NCBI RefSeq assembly: GCF_004522095.1
Contig: NZ_SPUI01000012.1
Coordinates: 37,349 to 101,348 of the forward strand
DNA length: 64,000 nucleotides
Direction: 5' to 3'
Origin: Nocardioides sp. 503
GTDB taxonomy: Bacteria; Actinomycetota; Actinomycetes; Propionibacteriales; Nocardioidaceae
The notes below the pieces were generated by a model. That model saw nothing but the letters and a program-made list of their open reading frames with translations. It ran no database searches and was not told the DNA's origin. The position numbers and the translations under genes were made by a program. Shown here in pieces: positions 25,501 through 33,509 of the stretch (the first letter of the stretch is position 1; every line of letters starts with the position of its first letter).

Positions 25501-27395
25501 TCGTCGATGGCGCGGACGCGCAGCCCGGTGGCTCCCATGCCCGACTGCGAGAAGGAGTAGGACCAGCTCGTCGTGCCGGTCGCCGGGTGCCAGGTCGCCC
25601 CGGAGTCCGTCGACACCTCGACCCCGGCCACCCGGCCACCGCCGGTGTCGGTCGCGGTCCCGGTGACCGTCGTCTGCGTCCCGTGCGCGATGCTCGCGCC
25701 GCTCGCCGGTGCGGCGACCGCGACGGTCGGTCCGACGAGGTCGGTCGACTTGGTCGCCAGGGTGAGCGTGCTGTCGAGCGTGGTCGGCTGGGCGCTCATG
25801 TCGGCCAGCAGGTTGACCTGGGCCTGCTGCATCCGGCGGTCCGCAGGCTCGGGGGCGTAGGGGGAGTCGTGCTCGGCGTCCAGCCCCCAGCTCCACTGGA
25901 TGCTGCCGGCGCTGAACACGAGCGCCTTGCTGGGAGCCCGGTACATCGTGACGTGGTGCGTCGTCGTCCCGACCGCGGTCGTGTTGCCGAAGTCCTGCAG
26001 GTACTCCGGCGAGTGGCCCGTCGTCGTCGACAGCCGGATCAGCCCGGGTGGCCGCTCACCGTTGTCCACGTCCTCGTTGGACTCGTAGCCCACGGTGTGG
26101 GGCGCGAGAGCCGCCGAGCCGGACGTCATCGAGGTCAGGGTGGTGCCTCGCCACAGCCGCATCTTGCCCTCGGCGGCGCTCACGGTGACAGGCAGGTCCG
26201 TGAAGTTCGACATGTAGATCGTCCCGGTCACCGCGTTCTCGGGACGCCCGGCTCCCGCGCTCTTGGGCGCGTAGCGCGGGTCGCGCCAGGTGCCGGTCCA
26301 CTCGCTCGCGGGGTCGATCTTGGCCTTCTCCCACGTCTCCTTGTAGGACACCAGGGTGCGGTAGGCCGTGTGGCCGGCGTCGGCCGACGGCTCGTAGCGG
26401 GTGCGCCAGTACATCTCGTTGCCGCTCAGGAACATCAGGTTCACGCCGGCGTCGCGCGCCGCCTCGACGTTGGCGCGCTGCGCGCCGCTCCAGTACTCGT
26501 CGTGGCCGACGGACAGGAAGGTCTTGTGGTTGAGCAGCAGTGACCCGGAGCGAGCGGTGTCGACACCGGCCAGGTAGCTGACGTCGTAGCCGTTCCTCTC
26601 CAGGAAGCGGACCATCGGGTACTCGGCCGAGAAGAAGAAGTCGTGGTTGGTGCTGCCGCCGCGCGTCGCGAACGGCCGGTTGTAGCTCGCCTTGAAGGTC
26701 CGCCCGTTGGCGCCCCCGTGGTAGAAGCTCGAGCCGCCGTAGTCGTTGTAGGCCTGCCACGTGGTGTCGGAGGTCTGGAACACCACGTCGGAGTGGCTGG
26801 AGTCGTCGCGCACGATGAAGGTGATGTGGCTGGAGCCACCGGTGTCGGGCCGGTCGAGGTGGGCGATGTAGACGCCCGAGACCGCGGTCGTCGGCACGTT
26901 CCAGTAGGCGGAGACCTTCCACGTGCCGCAGTCGTACAGCTCGGTGGCGGCGTCGGTGATGCAGTCCGGCTGCGACTGGGGCAGCGGGACCGACGGGTTC
27001 ACCGAGGTGATCCGGCGCGCGCCGTCGCCGTCGTAGTAGCCGAGGCGGTAGATCGTGATGTCGTAGTCGCTGGCATCGGTGTCGATCTTGAAGTCCACCC
27101 GTTGGCCGACGTTGACGCTGATGTCGGTGGAGAAGCCCTGGATGGTGTCGTCACCCGCGCCGTAGAAGTCGTCCCAGACGCTCGACGGCGTGCCGGGCAG
27201 GCTGTTCTCGCAGGCGACCTTGTTGCCGCCCGCACCACAGGGAGCGATGGCCGCGGCCACCCCGGTCACCGCGCTGGACCCGGTCGGGGTCCCCACCACC
27301 GTCAGCCCGCCGATCGCCAGGACGAGCACGGCCGCAGCCCGGAGGCGTCGCGACAGGGAGTCACGGATGGATCGACTGCTCGAGCGATTCGACAT
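22593..27395 (-). CDS. Giant secreted DMFase-beta-like/DUF4082/Big_5 multidomain protein
   Basis: 1600 residues from ATG 27395. A signal peptide covers about 1-43. Residues about 65-540 resemble the N,N-dimethylformamidase beta-subunit-like domain (YDITIYRLGYYDGDGAR, LLNHKTFLSVGHDEYWS, MFLSGNEMYWRTRYE). An Ig-like domain follows at about 552-648. Then four DUF4082 modules (about 651-800, 918-1072, 1187-1335, 1443-1599; each with a GxRFYKG and FxxExxxGWQ core) alternate with three Big_5 modules (about 815-912, 1077-1178, 1338-1437; each ending TWTFRT or similar). No membrane anchor is seen. It looks like a cell-surface or matrix protein binding or trimming the polysaccharide; the enzyme activity of the N-terminal domain is unknown here. 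Confidence 0.88.
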   Translation of the reverse strand: MSNRSSSRSIRDSLSRRLRAAAVLVLAIGGLTVVGTPTGSSAVTGVAAAIAPCGAGGNKVACENSLPGTPSSVWDDFYGAGDDTIQGFSTDISVNVGQRVDFKIDTDASDYDITIYRLGYYDGDGARRITSVNPSVPLPQSQPDCITDAATELYDCGTWKVSAYWNVPTTAVSGVYIAHLDRPDTGGSSHITFIVRDDSSHSDVVFQTSDTTWQAYNDYGGSSFYHGGANGRTFKASYNRPFATRGGSTNHDFFFSAEYPMVRFLERNGYDVSYLAGVDTARSGSLLLNHKTFLSVGHDEYWSGAQRANVEAARDAGVNLMFLSGNEMYWRTRYEPSADAGHTAYRTLVSYKETWEKAKIDPASEWTGTWRDPRYAPKSAGAGRPENAVTGTIYMSNFTDLPVTVSAAEGKMRLWRGTTLTSMTSGSAALAPHTVGYESNEDVDNGERPPGLIRLSTTTGHSPEYLQDFGNTTAVGTTTHHVTMYRAPSKALVFSAGSIQWSWGLDAEHDSPYAPEPADRRMQQAQVNLLADMSAQPTTLDSTLTLATKSTDLVGPTVAVAAPASGASIAHGTQTTVTGTATDTGGGRVAGVEVSTDSGATWHPATGTTSWSYSFSQSGMGATGLRVRAIDDSANIGTTVTRDVTVTCPCGVFGSTVPAVAAVDDAASVELGLRFRPTADGFVSGVRFYKGAGNGGTHVGSLWSTGGERLARATFTEETATGWQTVRFATPVPVTAGQTYVASYTAPQGHFSVEPWAFAAKGVDTVPLKVDGGFGSVPAGVYAVADRFPVNSARQANYFVDAMFTSVDDSPLAATDPWPIAGSTSVPSSTTVSVKLNKTVTASSVALTLKDAANGSVPGTTSYDSSTRTGTFTPTSPLAGFVRHTATVSATDPGGNQVSSGGSWTFTTAKPASAPGVCPCTLFDESKVPSLLESDDPGPVTLGVRFTSDKAGSVTGIRFYKGVNNTGTHTGALWTAGGTQLAQGTFTGESTAGWQTLTFAEPVPIAKNTQYVASYRAPVGRWSADLNAFGGTDLNRAPLHVLRDSGSYTYGAGFPGSPSASNYHVDVLFERGAPAIGVAGQDPAPGALSVPRTAPVKVSFTDPVQPTGYSVQVSQVTGAGLTPVAGAVTRSPDSMTLTFTPSSPLPADTDVRVVLSGVTSVEGAALATQTWTFRTRGPDSADAQTLFSDVVPDTPSANESSPVELGTLFRPTKNGQVTAIRFFKGAGNGGTHTGSLWSAAGDRLATVTFADETASGWQTATLSSPVQVTAGTSYLVSYYAPQGHYAFTPGFFASPWTNGALTAPAGSNGRYLYGAGGGFPTSSWASTNYFVDVQLKPDAPTVGIASRAPAPGADDVPRTAKPAVAFTAPVEPGGTMTVAAGSTPVAGSAQLSANGQTMTFTPSGTLPASSDVTVTLTGIVSTEGAALGTQTWTFRTEAGATAFASLLDGQVPASPAVSDGQPIELGMAFTPSASGAVTGIRFYKGTSNTGTHTGSIWSTSGTRLATVTFTGESASGWQSAGLATPLSLTAGQTYVVSYYSPTGVFAITPGFFTAPVSVGPLSATAANGRYRYGAGGGFPNGTSGGGSNYWVDVVYRYQTN

Positions 27396-27430
27396 GTGTC
27401 TTCTGCTTTCGTCTTCGGGTGGCACGGGGG

Positions 27431-28300
27431 CTAGGCCCGCGAGCTCTCGTCGCGCAACCAGGTCGTGAAGTCGCGGGTCCGCACGGCGCGGCGCGACCTC
27501 GCACGGGCGAGGAGCCCGATGCCGAGGAAGAGGGGGAGGTGGAGCGCGAGCCGCGGGTGGCGGGCCGCCATCGCGAGCAGCACGGTGGGGGTCGTGACCG
27601 ACTCCCGGCGCCGGATCCCGAGATCGCTCGCCTGGGCGTTGCCGGTGACGACGCGCACGCGCCGGTGCAGCAGGTCGGCCGTCGTGCGCGGCGGGTGCAC
27701 GACCACCGTCGCGTCCGGGACGACGCGCCGCTCGGCCTCCCCGAACGCTTCCGAGATCGCGAGGTCGTCGCTCATCAGCGTCGGCAGTGCGTCCACGCGC
27801 CGCTGTCCCGCGGCGGAGAGGGCGATGGCGCCGCGACCGAAGAGCCCTCGACGTACCTGCGGCAGGCGCTCCCAGACGCGGTAGTAGCTGCGCACCGGCC
27901 ACGAGGACCGGGCGAGCGGCAGCACCCGGACGGGTGCCACGGCGTGGACCTCGTCGCCGAGGGCGGCGGCCAGCCTGAGGACGTCGGCTCCGGAGATCGT
28001 CACGTCGGCGTCGAGGTGGACGCGGGGGAACGCCGTCGCGCACGTGTTGCCGACCTGGACCGCCCGGGCCTTGGACGGCTCGGTGATCTCGACCACGCGC
28101 ACGCCGTCGAAACGTCGGGCGATGTCGGCGGTCTCGTCGGTGCACCCGTTGCAGACCACCACGACCTCGAGCCGGCCCGGCTCCGTCCCGTCGAGCAGGG
28201 CGTGGAGGTTGGCCTCGATCACCGCCGCCTCGTCGTGGGCGGGGATGACGACGCTCACGCGCGCCGGGTGCCCGACCTGCCGCGTCGCGTCCTTCGTCAC
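27431..28300 (-). CDS. Glycosyltransferase family 2
   Basis: 289 residues from GTG 28300, with gaaggg upstream; a further in-frame GTG lies at 28357. GT-A signatures are RVSVVIPAHDEAAVIEANLHALL, VVVVCNGCTDETADIARRF, and VHLDADVTISGADVLRLAAAL with the metal-binding DAD. A C-terminal hydrophobic segment (LALHLPLFLGIGLLA) may be a membrane anchor. The giant surface protein follows 35 bp downstream on the same strand, so the two may be co-transcribed. The sugar and acceptor are unknown. Confidence 0.85.
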   Translation of the reverse strand: MTKDATRQVGHPARVSVVIPAHDEAAVIEANLHALLDGTEPGRLEVVVVCNGCTDETADIARRFDGVRVVEITEPSKARAVQVGNTCATAFPRVHLDADVTISGADVLRLAAALGDEVHAVAPVRVLPLARSSWPVRSYYRVWERLPQVRRGLFGRGAIALSAAGQRRVDALPTLMSDDLAISEAFGEAERRVVPDATVVVHPPRTTADLLHRRVRVVTGNAQASDLGIRRRESVTTPTVLLAMAARHPRLALHLPLFLGIGLLARARSRRAVRTRDFTTWLRDESSRA

Positions 28301-28344
28301 CGCCCACACCCTTCGATCGCACGCCGAGTGCGCGGCCTCCTCCT

Positions 28345-28360
28345 CATGTGGCCCCACATG
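28345..28360. promoter_or_regulatory. Palindrome CATGTGG-CC-CCACATG upstream of the GT2 gene
   Basis: Perfect 7-bp arms with a 2-bp centre, 45 bp upstream of the GTG at 28300 and just right of the alternative start 28357. Symmetry and position suggest an operator. About 55 bp further on lies TATTGGGTA (28417-28425), related to the CAATATTGGGTA element seen at 10847. Confidence 0.42.
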
Positions 28361-28540
28361 CCTGAGGGTCGCGGCCCTGGAGGCCGGGGCGCCGATGAGC
28401 GGGCGATGTTCCCGTCTATTGGGTATGCGGCTCCTCCCGGGCCTGGTCGGCCTCGGCCCGGGACAGGTGGGGTCGACCCTCCGGATCCCTCATCTGGGCG
28501 ATGACGGCCGGCCCCGGGCGGACCGATGCTGGCCAGGTGC

Positions 28541-28871
28541 CTGTCGCGGCGCGAGCGTGAGCCGGAGGGCGGAACGCTCGCGTGCGGTCGCCAGGTCGGG
28601 CTACCGTCGTCGCCCCCCATGTCGGCGGCGGTGGCCCCTCGCTCATGTCGGCGGCCTGCTCGCGGCGACAGTCGTCGCTGTCGTAGGCGCAGGTCCTGGT
28701 GCTCATCGACCAGGGACCGAGCTGAGCATCAGCTCGGTGAAGACCTACGTGCGCACCCTGTACCGCACGATCGGGGTCGTGCGGCGAAGCCAGGCGGTGG
28801 TCTGGGCGGCACGCCACGGGTTCGCGCGCGAGTTGCCGGAAACCGCTGCGGACCCGCAGCGCACTCAGTAG
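28541..28871 (+). pseudogene. Decayed LuxR-type response-regulator HTH domain
   Basis: The first half of a LuxR HTH appears as LSRRERE at 28541-28561 in one frame. The second half, LSISSVKTYVRTLYRTIG and RRSQAVVWAARHGF, appears at 28722-28838 in another frame, ending in TAG at 28871. The halves lie further apart than in an intact domain and no receiver domain is found. The second half closely matches the recognition helix and C terminus of the intact regulators at 34767-35438 and 36256-37005. The flanks 28301-28540 and 28872-29081 show no other gene. Confidence 0.6.
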
Positions 28872-29081
28872 CCTCGACGTGTCGGAGCAGCCCACGTACA
28901 TCGGGTCGTGACTCAGCACCACGGCGGGTGAATCTCACCAGCGCGAGCGGGTCCCACCGGCGTCGACCTCCGCTCGGACCCCATGCCGGGCGGAGGTCGG
29001 CACTCCAGCCGGCCGCCAGGGCGCGGGCGGTGCCGCGAAGGCGCCCCTGTTTTCGGTCGCGCGCAGCGGGTACCAGCGGCA

Positions 29082-29972
29082 GTGACGACGAACCGGACGA
29101 AGAACCTGGTGCTGGCGCGCGTGGGCCGCAGATCGCTGCACGCGAACTGGCTAGACGGCGACGTGGAGCGCGACTACGACGTGGTGCTGGTGCCCTACCA
29201 GCCCCTGGCACCGCAGGACGACCTCGACTGCGAGGTCGCCGACGTCATCCCCGGCCCCAAGTGGTCGGGGATGCGTGAGCTCCTGGGCACGTGGGACGGC
29301 TGGCGCGACTACGACCAGGTCTGGATGCCGGACGACGACATCCTCACCAGCCCGGACGCCATCAACCGGATGTTCGCGACCGCGAAAGCGGTGGGGCTCG
29401 ACCTGTTCGCGCCCGCGCTGCAGGACGCGTCGTACTTCGCGCACTTCTCGACCATGCAGAACCACAGCTTCGCCGGGCGCTGGACCGGCTTCGTCGAGAT
29501 CATGATGCCGGGCTTCAGCGCCTCCGCCCTGGACCGGCTGCTTCCCACGCTCGAGCTCACCGAGACCGGGTGGGGATGGGGCCTGGACTCGCTGTGGCCC
29601 CATCTGCTCGACCACCGCGACGTCGGCGTCATCGACTCCACACCGGTGCTGCACACGCGGCCGGTCGGCCGGATGCGCGATGAGGAGCTGCGGCGCCGGG
29701 TCGTCGCGGAGTCCGACCGGATCCTCGGCGAGCACGACTGCCGGCAGGAGCACACGACGTTCGGCGCCTTCGGGCCCGACGACAAGCGCGTCGAGCTCGG
29801 GCCCGAGGCGTTCTTCGCCGAGCTCGTGCGGGGGTGGCAGCACCTCGTCGACGCCGACCCGCGGGTGCTGACCTGGCTCGTGCACTTCCAGCAGCAGCTC
29901 TTCGACTGGCCGGCCTACCCGGTCGAGGGGACGCCCGCCGGTGGGTGGGGCCGGCTCCCCGAGGACGTCTAG
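29082..29972 (+). CDS. DUF707-family protein
   Basis: 296 residues from GTG 29082 without a strong ribosome site. The N-terminal NLVLARVGRRSLHANWL is the family start. DYDQVWMPDDDILTSPDAINRMF has a DDD resembling a glycosyltransferase metal site, and WGWGLDSLWPHLL with DVGVIDSTPVLHTRPVG completes the pattern. DUF707 proteins are distantly GT-A-like and occur in glycan loci, so a glycosyltransferase role is likely but unproven. Its TAG stop shares the palindrome CTAG (29969-29972) with the TAG stop of the convergent CDP-glycerol transferase gene. Confidence 0.82.
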   Translation: MTTNRTKNLVLARVGRRSLHANWLDGDVERDYDVVLVPYQPLAPQDDLDCEVADVIPGPKWSGMRELLGTWDGWRDYDQVWMPDDDILTSPDAINRMFATAKAVGLDLFAPALQDASYFAHFSTMQNHSFAGRWTGFVEIMMPGFSASALDRLLPTLELTETGWGWGLDSLWPHLLDHRDVGVIDSTPVLHTRPVGRMRDEELRRRVVAESDRILGEHDCRQEHTTFGAFGPDDKRVELGPEAFFAELVRGWQHLVDADPRVLTWLVHFQQQLFDWPAYPVEGTPAGGWGRLPEDV

Positions 29973-31030
29973 CCGCCCAGGCCGAGACGCGCGAGCACCC
30001 GCGCGCCGGCGTCGCCGTCGTCGAGCGGGGTGAACGTCTCGCGGAAGGCGGTCGAGCGGACCGCCCAGGCCTCCTCCAGCGTCTCGAGCCCGCCCAGGGC
30101 GTCGACCAGCTCACTGGTGGACGCCACGATGGGCCCCGGTGCGACGGACTCCAGGTCGACGTAGAAGCCGCGCACGGTGTCGCGGAAGCGCTCGAGGTCA
30201 GGTGCCAGGTGCACCATCGGGCGTCCCGTCACGGCGAAGTCGAACATCGCCGAGGAGTAGTCGGTGACGAGCACGTCCGCGGCGCAGTAGAGGTCGCGCA
30301 GGTCGGGGTAGAGCGACACGTCGTGCACGCCGGGGAGGGCGTCGAGGTGCAGCCGCCCGGTCAAGAGGTAGTGCGCGCGCACCAGCAGCACGTGCCCCGG
30401 CCCGAGGCCCCGCATGAGTGCCGCGGGGTCGAGCGGGTAGGTCAGCTCGGAGCCCTGCTCCTTCTCGTCGTCGCGCCAGGTGGGCGCGTAGAGCACGACG
30501 ACCGCGTCGTCGGCGATGCCCAGCCGGCGACGTACGTCGGCCCGCACGGTCTTGCTCTCCGGGCGCGACAGCACGTCGTTGCGGGGGTAGCCGGACTCGA
30601 GCACCTCACCGTCCCGGCGGAAGGCGCTGCGCAGCCGCGGCGTGCTCCAGGCGCTCTGGCTCAGGAGCAGGTCCCAGCGCGCGACATCGCGGTCGAGGCG
30701 GTCGAGCACGCCGTCGGGCGCCCACCGCACGTCACGGTGCACGCGCTTGAGCGGCGTGCCGTGCCAGGTCTGGACGTACGTCGTGCCCGGCTGCTTGTCC
30801 CACTCAACCTCGGTGTGGGTGTTGGCGACCACGAGGTCCGCCGACTCCAGCGCGTCACGGGCGGCGGCGCCGTCGATGTCGACGGTGCGGACGTGGGACG
30901 GGAACGAGGAGAGGTGGGCCTCGTGGGCCAGCCAGACGTGCTCCACTCCGTCCCGACCGTCGAGCCGCTCCCACAGCGCGCGGGGGTTGTCGGAGAACCT
31001 CCCGTGGAAGCTGTTCCACACCACCCTCAA
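29969..31030 (-). CDS. CDP-glycerol glycerophosphotransferase-family protein (TagF/TagB-like)
   Basis: 353 residues from TTG 31030, which has ggaggag 7 bases upstream and a 4-bp overlap with the HAD stop; an ATG at 31063 and a GTG at 31024 are alternatives. Family signatures: VVANTHTEVEWDKQPG, TYVQTWHGTPLKRVHRDV with the catalytic-type His, VVLYAPTWRDDEKE, HVLLVRAHY, VLVTDYSSAMFDFAVTGRP and DLERFRDTVRGFYVDLE. Such enzymes transfer polyol-phosphate from a CDP-polyol to a lipid-linked acceptor in teichoic-acid synthesis. It is the last gene of a coupled trio with a HAD phosphatase and a polyol dehydrogenase. Confidence 0.88.
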   Translation of the reverse strand: MRVVWNSFHGRFSDNPRALWERLDGRDGVEHVWLAHEAHLSSFPSHVRTVDIDGAAARDALESADLVVANTHTEVEWDKQPGTTYVQTWHGTPLKRVHRDVRWAPDGVLDRLDRDVARWDLLLSQSAWSTPRLRSAFRRDGEVLESGYPRNDVLSRPESKTVRADVRRRLGIADDAVVVLYAPTWRDDEKEQGSELTYPLDPAALMRGLGPGHVLLVRAHYLLTGRLHLDALPGVHDVSLYPDLRDLYCAADVLVTDYSSAMFDFAVTGRPMVHLAPDLERFRDTVRGFYVDLESVAPGPIVASTSELVDALGGLETLEEAWAVRSTAFRETFTPLDDGDAGARVLARLGLGG

Positions 31031-31872
31031 CGAGGCACTCCTCCCGTGGACACCGGCGACCATCGTGCCAGCGCCGGGGCCCGGTCCGCGATTCCACCGA
31101 CGTCCTCGGTCAGCGCGTGCAGCGCCGCGAGGTGCGCCACGGCGGCCGCGGCCTCGACCAGCTCCCAGTCCTTCCCGACGGTCCGGGCACCGGCGGCGAC
31201 CAGGTCGGCGGCGCGACGCGAGCGCTCGGCGGGCGGGACGAAGGCCAGGATGCCGACGACCGGGATCCCGGCCGCGGCCGCCGAGGTCACCCCGGAGGCG
31301 GCGTCCTCGACCGCGAGCGCGGCGGCGGGCGGCACACCGAGAGCAGCGACAGCGGCGGTGTAGACGGCCGGGTCGGGCTTGCTGGTCGGGACCGGGAGCG
31401 AGTCCTGGGCGCTGTACCGGCTCTCCGGGGGCAGCAGGTCCGCGAGCCCGGTCACCCGGAAGCAGGCGTCCAGGCGGGCCAGCGCGCTCGAGCTCACGAC
31501 CGCGAGGCGCCAGTGACGGGCCAGGCGGCGTACGGCGGCGGTGACCTCCGGATCGGGGCGCAGCGTCGCGGCGAGGTGAGTGGTGACGACCTCCTGCTCC
31601 CGCGCCACCCATGCCTCCAGCCCGACGTCCCTGGGCGTGCGACCGGCGTCGCGGGCCAGGTCGGTGGCGAGGCTGCGGAAGTTGCGCCCCACGGCACGCT
31701 GGCGCAGCTCGTCGGGGGTCCACTGCTCGGTCGAGCCGAGCTCGCGCAGGAAGGCGTTGGTCACCCGCGTGGACGCCTCGAAGGCCGGCTCCTCGGAGGG
31801 GAAGAGGGTGCCGTCGGCATCCAGCAGCAGGGCGGGCCGGGCGTCGCCGGGCCGGTGGTCAGGACGCCGCAC
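31027..31872 (-). CDS. HAD-superfamily phosphatase (beta-PGM/sugar-phosphatase-like)
   Basis: 281 residues from GTG 31872 (ggaggt just upstream). HAD motif I is LLLDADGTLFPSEE (nucleophile and acid Asp), motif II Ser in LAVVSSSALARL, motif III Lys in TSKPDPAVYTAAV, and motif IV ED in ALAVEDAASGVTSAAAAG; the cap is the small helical type found in sugar-phosphate phosphatases. It overlaps the polyol dehydrogenase by 14 bp and the CDP-glycerol-type transferase by 4 bp. The C-terminal 40 residues exceed the usual fold. Substrate unknown; a polyol phosphate is suggested by context. Confidence 0.87.
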   Translation of the reverse strand: MRRPDHRPGDARPALLLDADGTLFPSEEPAFEASTRVTNAFLRELGSTEQWTPDELRQRAVGRNFRSLATDLARDAGRTPRDVGLEAWVAREQEVVTTHLAATLRPDPEVTAAVRRLARHWRLAVVSSSALARLDACFRVTGLADLLPPESRYSAQDSLPVPTSKPDPAVYTAAVAALGVPPAAALAVEDAASGVTSAAAAGIPVVGILAFVPPAERSRRAADLVAAGARTVGKDWELVEAAAAVAHLAALHALTEDVGGIADRAPALARWSPVSTGGVPR

Positions 31873-33277
31873 GGGCACCTCCTCGGACGGTGGCCAGCTC
31901 GTCCTGCAGGTCGCGGACGAACGCGGGACGGGCCCGCAGCCGCTCGAACCCGTCGGCAGCAGCCAGGAACGGACGTATGTCGGTGTGCGCCTCGCGTGCC
32001 AGGGGCAGGAGCGTGTCGAGCGCCGGCTCGCACAGCGCCTCGCGCTCCTCGGGTCCGAGGTCCTCCTCGGAGAGGCCCCCGAGGTGGTCGACCCAGGCGG
32101 CGAGCACCGACAGCAGGACGCGGTGCGGGCGGCTGCCCAGGACTGCGTCCTCGAGCGAGGGCAGCACGTAGTGGCGCATCCGCACGGACCCGCGGCGCCG
32201 CAGCCGTGCCAGCGGGTCGCCGATCGCGGGGTTGCCCAGCCGCGCCAGCACCTCGTGCCGGTAGGCGACCGGATCGACGCCCGGCGCCGGCGCGAGCAGT
32301 GGCTGCACCTCCAGCCGGAGCATCTGCTCGACCAGGCCACCGAGCGCCGGGTCGGCCATGGCGGTGTCGGTGGTGGTGTGCTGCGTGGGGGCGGCGAGGT
32401 AGCCCAGCGCGAGGTGGGCGGCATTGAGCATCCGGGTCTTCATCGCGGTGTGGGGAGCGACGTCGCCGACGACGTGGACCCCCACCTCCTCCAGCGGAGG
32501 ACGCTCGCCGGCGAAGCAGTCCTGCACCACCCAGTGGCTCGACGGCTCGGTCACCACGGGCGCGCGGTCGTCGAGGCCCGAGTGCCGGCGCAGCTGCGTG
32601 CGGTGTGCCGCGGTGGGCGTGGGGGTGATCCGGTCCACCATCGTGTCCGGGAAGGCCACGTGACGCTCGACCCAGGCGGCCAGGCCGGGGGACCGGTGGC
32701 GTCCGGCCGCCGCCACCACGCAGCGTCGCGCGGCGCTGCCGTTGGCCGGGAGGTTGTCGCACGACATCACCGTGAGCGGCGCCAGCCCCCGCCGCCGTCG
32801 CAGCGCCAGGGCATCGGCCAGCAGGTCGAACACCGCCCCGTCGCCACCCGTGTAGGTCGGCGCGGTCACCGTCAGCGTGACGAGCCGCGTGTCCGGGTGG
32901 GCGAGCGAGGCCAGGGCGCGCCCGCGGTCCTCGGGGGCGGAGACGTAGTCGCGCAGGACGCCGACGACCCGGACCCGCGGCTCCTCGGCCGACAGCTCGG
33001 TGACCGAGTAGAGGCAGTCCTGGGCGAGCAGCTCGCGCCGGGCCCGGGAGCGGCGCACGCCGATCCCGACGACCCCCCAGCGGTCCGAGATCCTCTCGTC
33101 GGCGATCCGGTCGAGGTACACCGCTTGGTGGGCACGGTGGAACATCCCGACCCCGAGGTGCACGACCCCCGGCCGCAGCGAGCGCACGTCGTACGACGGA
33201 CGGGCGACGGCGGGCGGCAGGTAGGGCAGCGTGGCGCGGCGCAGGCTGATGGGGAGGTCGGGGCTGGTGCTCGTCAC
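31859..33277 (-). CDS. Mannitol dehydrogenase/fructuronate reductase-family polyol dehydrogenase
   Basis: 472 residues from GTG 33277. It belongs to the long-chain polyol dehydrogenases: VVHLGVGMFHRAHQAVYLD at the N terminus, LTVMSCDNLPANG, FPDTMVDRITPTPT, EPSSHWVVQDCFA, and the catalytic set Lys280, Asn285, His288 in MKTRMLNAAHLALGYL. The family interconverts mannitol and fructose, or hexuronates, with NAD(H). Being first in a coupled trio with a phosphatase and a CDP-polyol-type transferase, it may supply a polyol for polymer synthesis rather than serve catabolism; no transporter or kinase is near. Confidence 0.9.
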   Translation of the reverse strand: MTSTSPDLPISLRRATLPYLPPAVARPSYDVRSLRPGVVHLGVGMFHRAHQAVYLDRIADERISDRWGVVGIGVRRSRARRELLAQDCLYSVTELSAEEPRVRVVGVLRDYVSAPEDRGRALASLAHPDTRLVTLTVTAPTYTGGDGAVFDLLADALALRRRRGLAPLTVMSCDNLPANGSAARRCVVAAAGRHRSPGLAAWVERHVAFPDTMVDRITPTPTAAHRTQLRRHSGLDDRAPVVTEPSSHWVVQDCFAGERPPLEEVGVHVVGDVAPHTAMKTRMLNAAHLALGYLAAPTQHTTTDTAMADPALGGLVEQMLRLEVQPLLAPAPGVDPVAYRHEVLARLGNPAIGDPLARLRRRGSVRMRHYVLPSLEDAVLGSRPHRVLLSVLAAWVDHLGGLSEEDLGPEEREALCEPALDTLLPLAREAHTDIRPFLAAADGFERLRARPAFVRDLQDELATVRGGARAAS

Positions 33278-33509
33278 GGGCGGCTCCGAAGGTCGAGGGC
33301 TCGGGACCCGGGCTGGTTCACCGATGCCTGCCGGTTCCCGCTCACGACCAGCGCAGTCCAACCCGTACGGGTGACGTCGCCCACGAGCGGAGGACGTTCA
33401 CCCCTGGGGACGAAGTGCCAGTGAGCGTGACGGCCGCGGCACGGGGCACCGGCCGCCGACCTTGTCCGCCCCGGACGGGCGGAGCACTCACGGACGAGAC
33501 GAGGAGCCC

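Noticed and set aside
24276..26543. Long plus-strand frame opposite the giant surface protein
   Set aside because: Shadow of the DUF4082/Big_5 coding strand; no start site or recognisable fold.
31063..31063. ATG 31063 as start of the CDP-glycerol-type transferase
   Set aside because: TTG 31030 has a strong ribosome site at the right distance and the 4-bp overlap typical of this strand; the ATG lacks a ribosome site.
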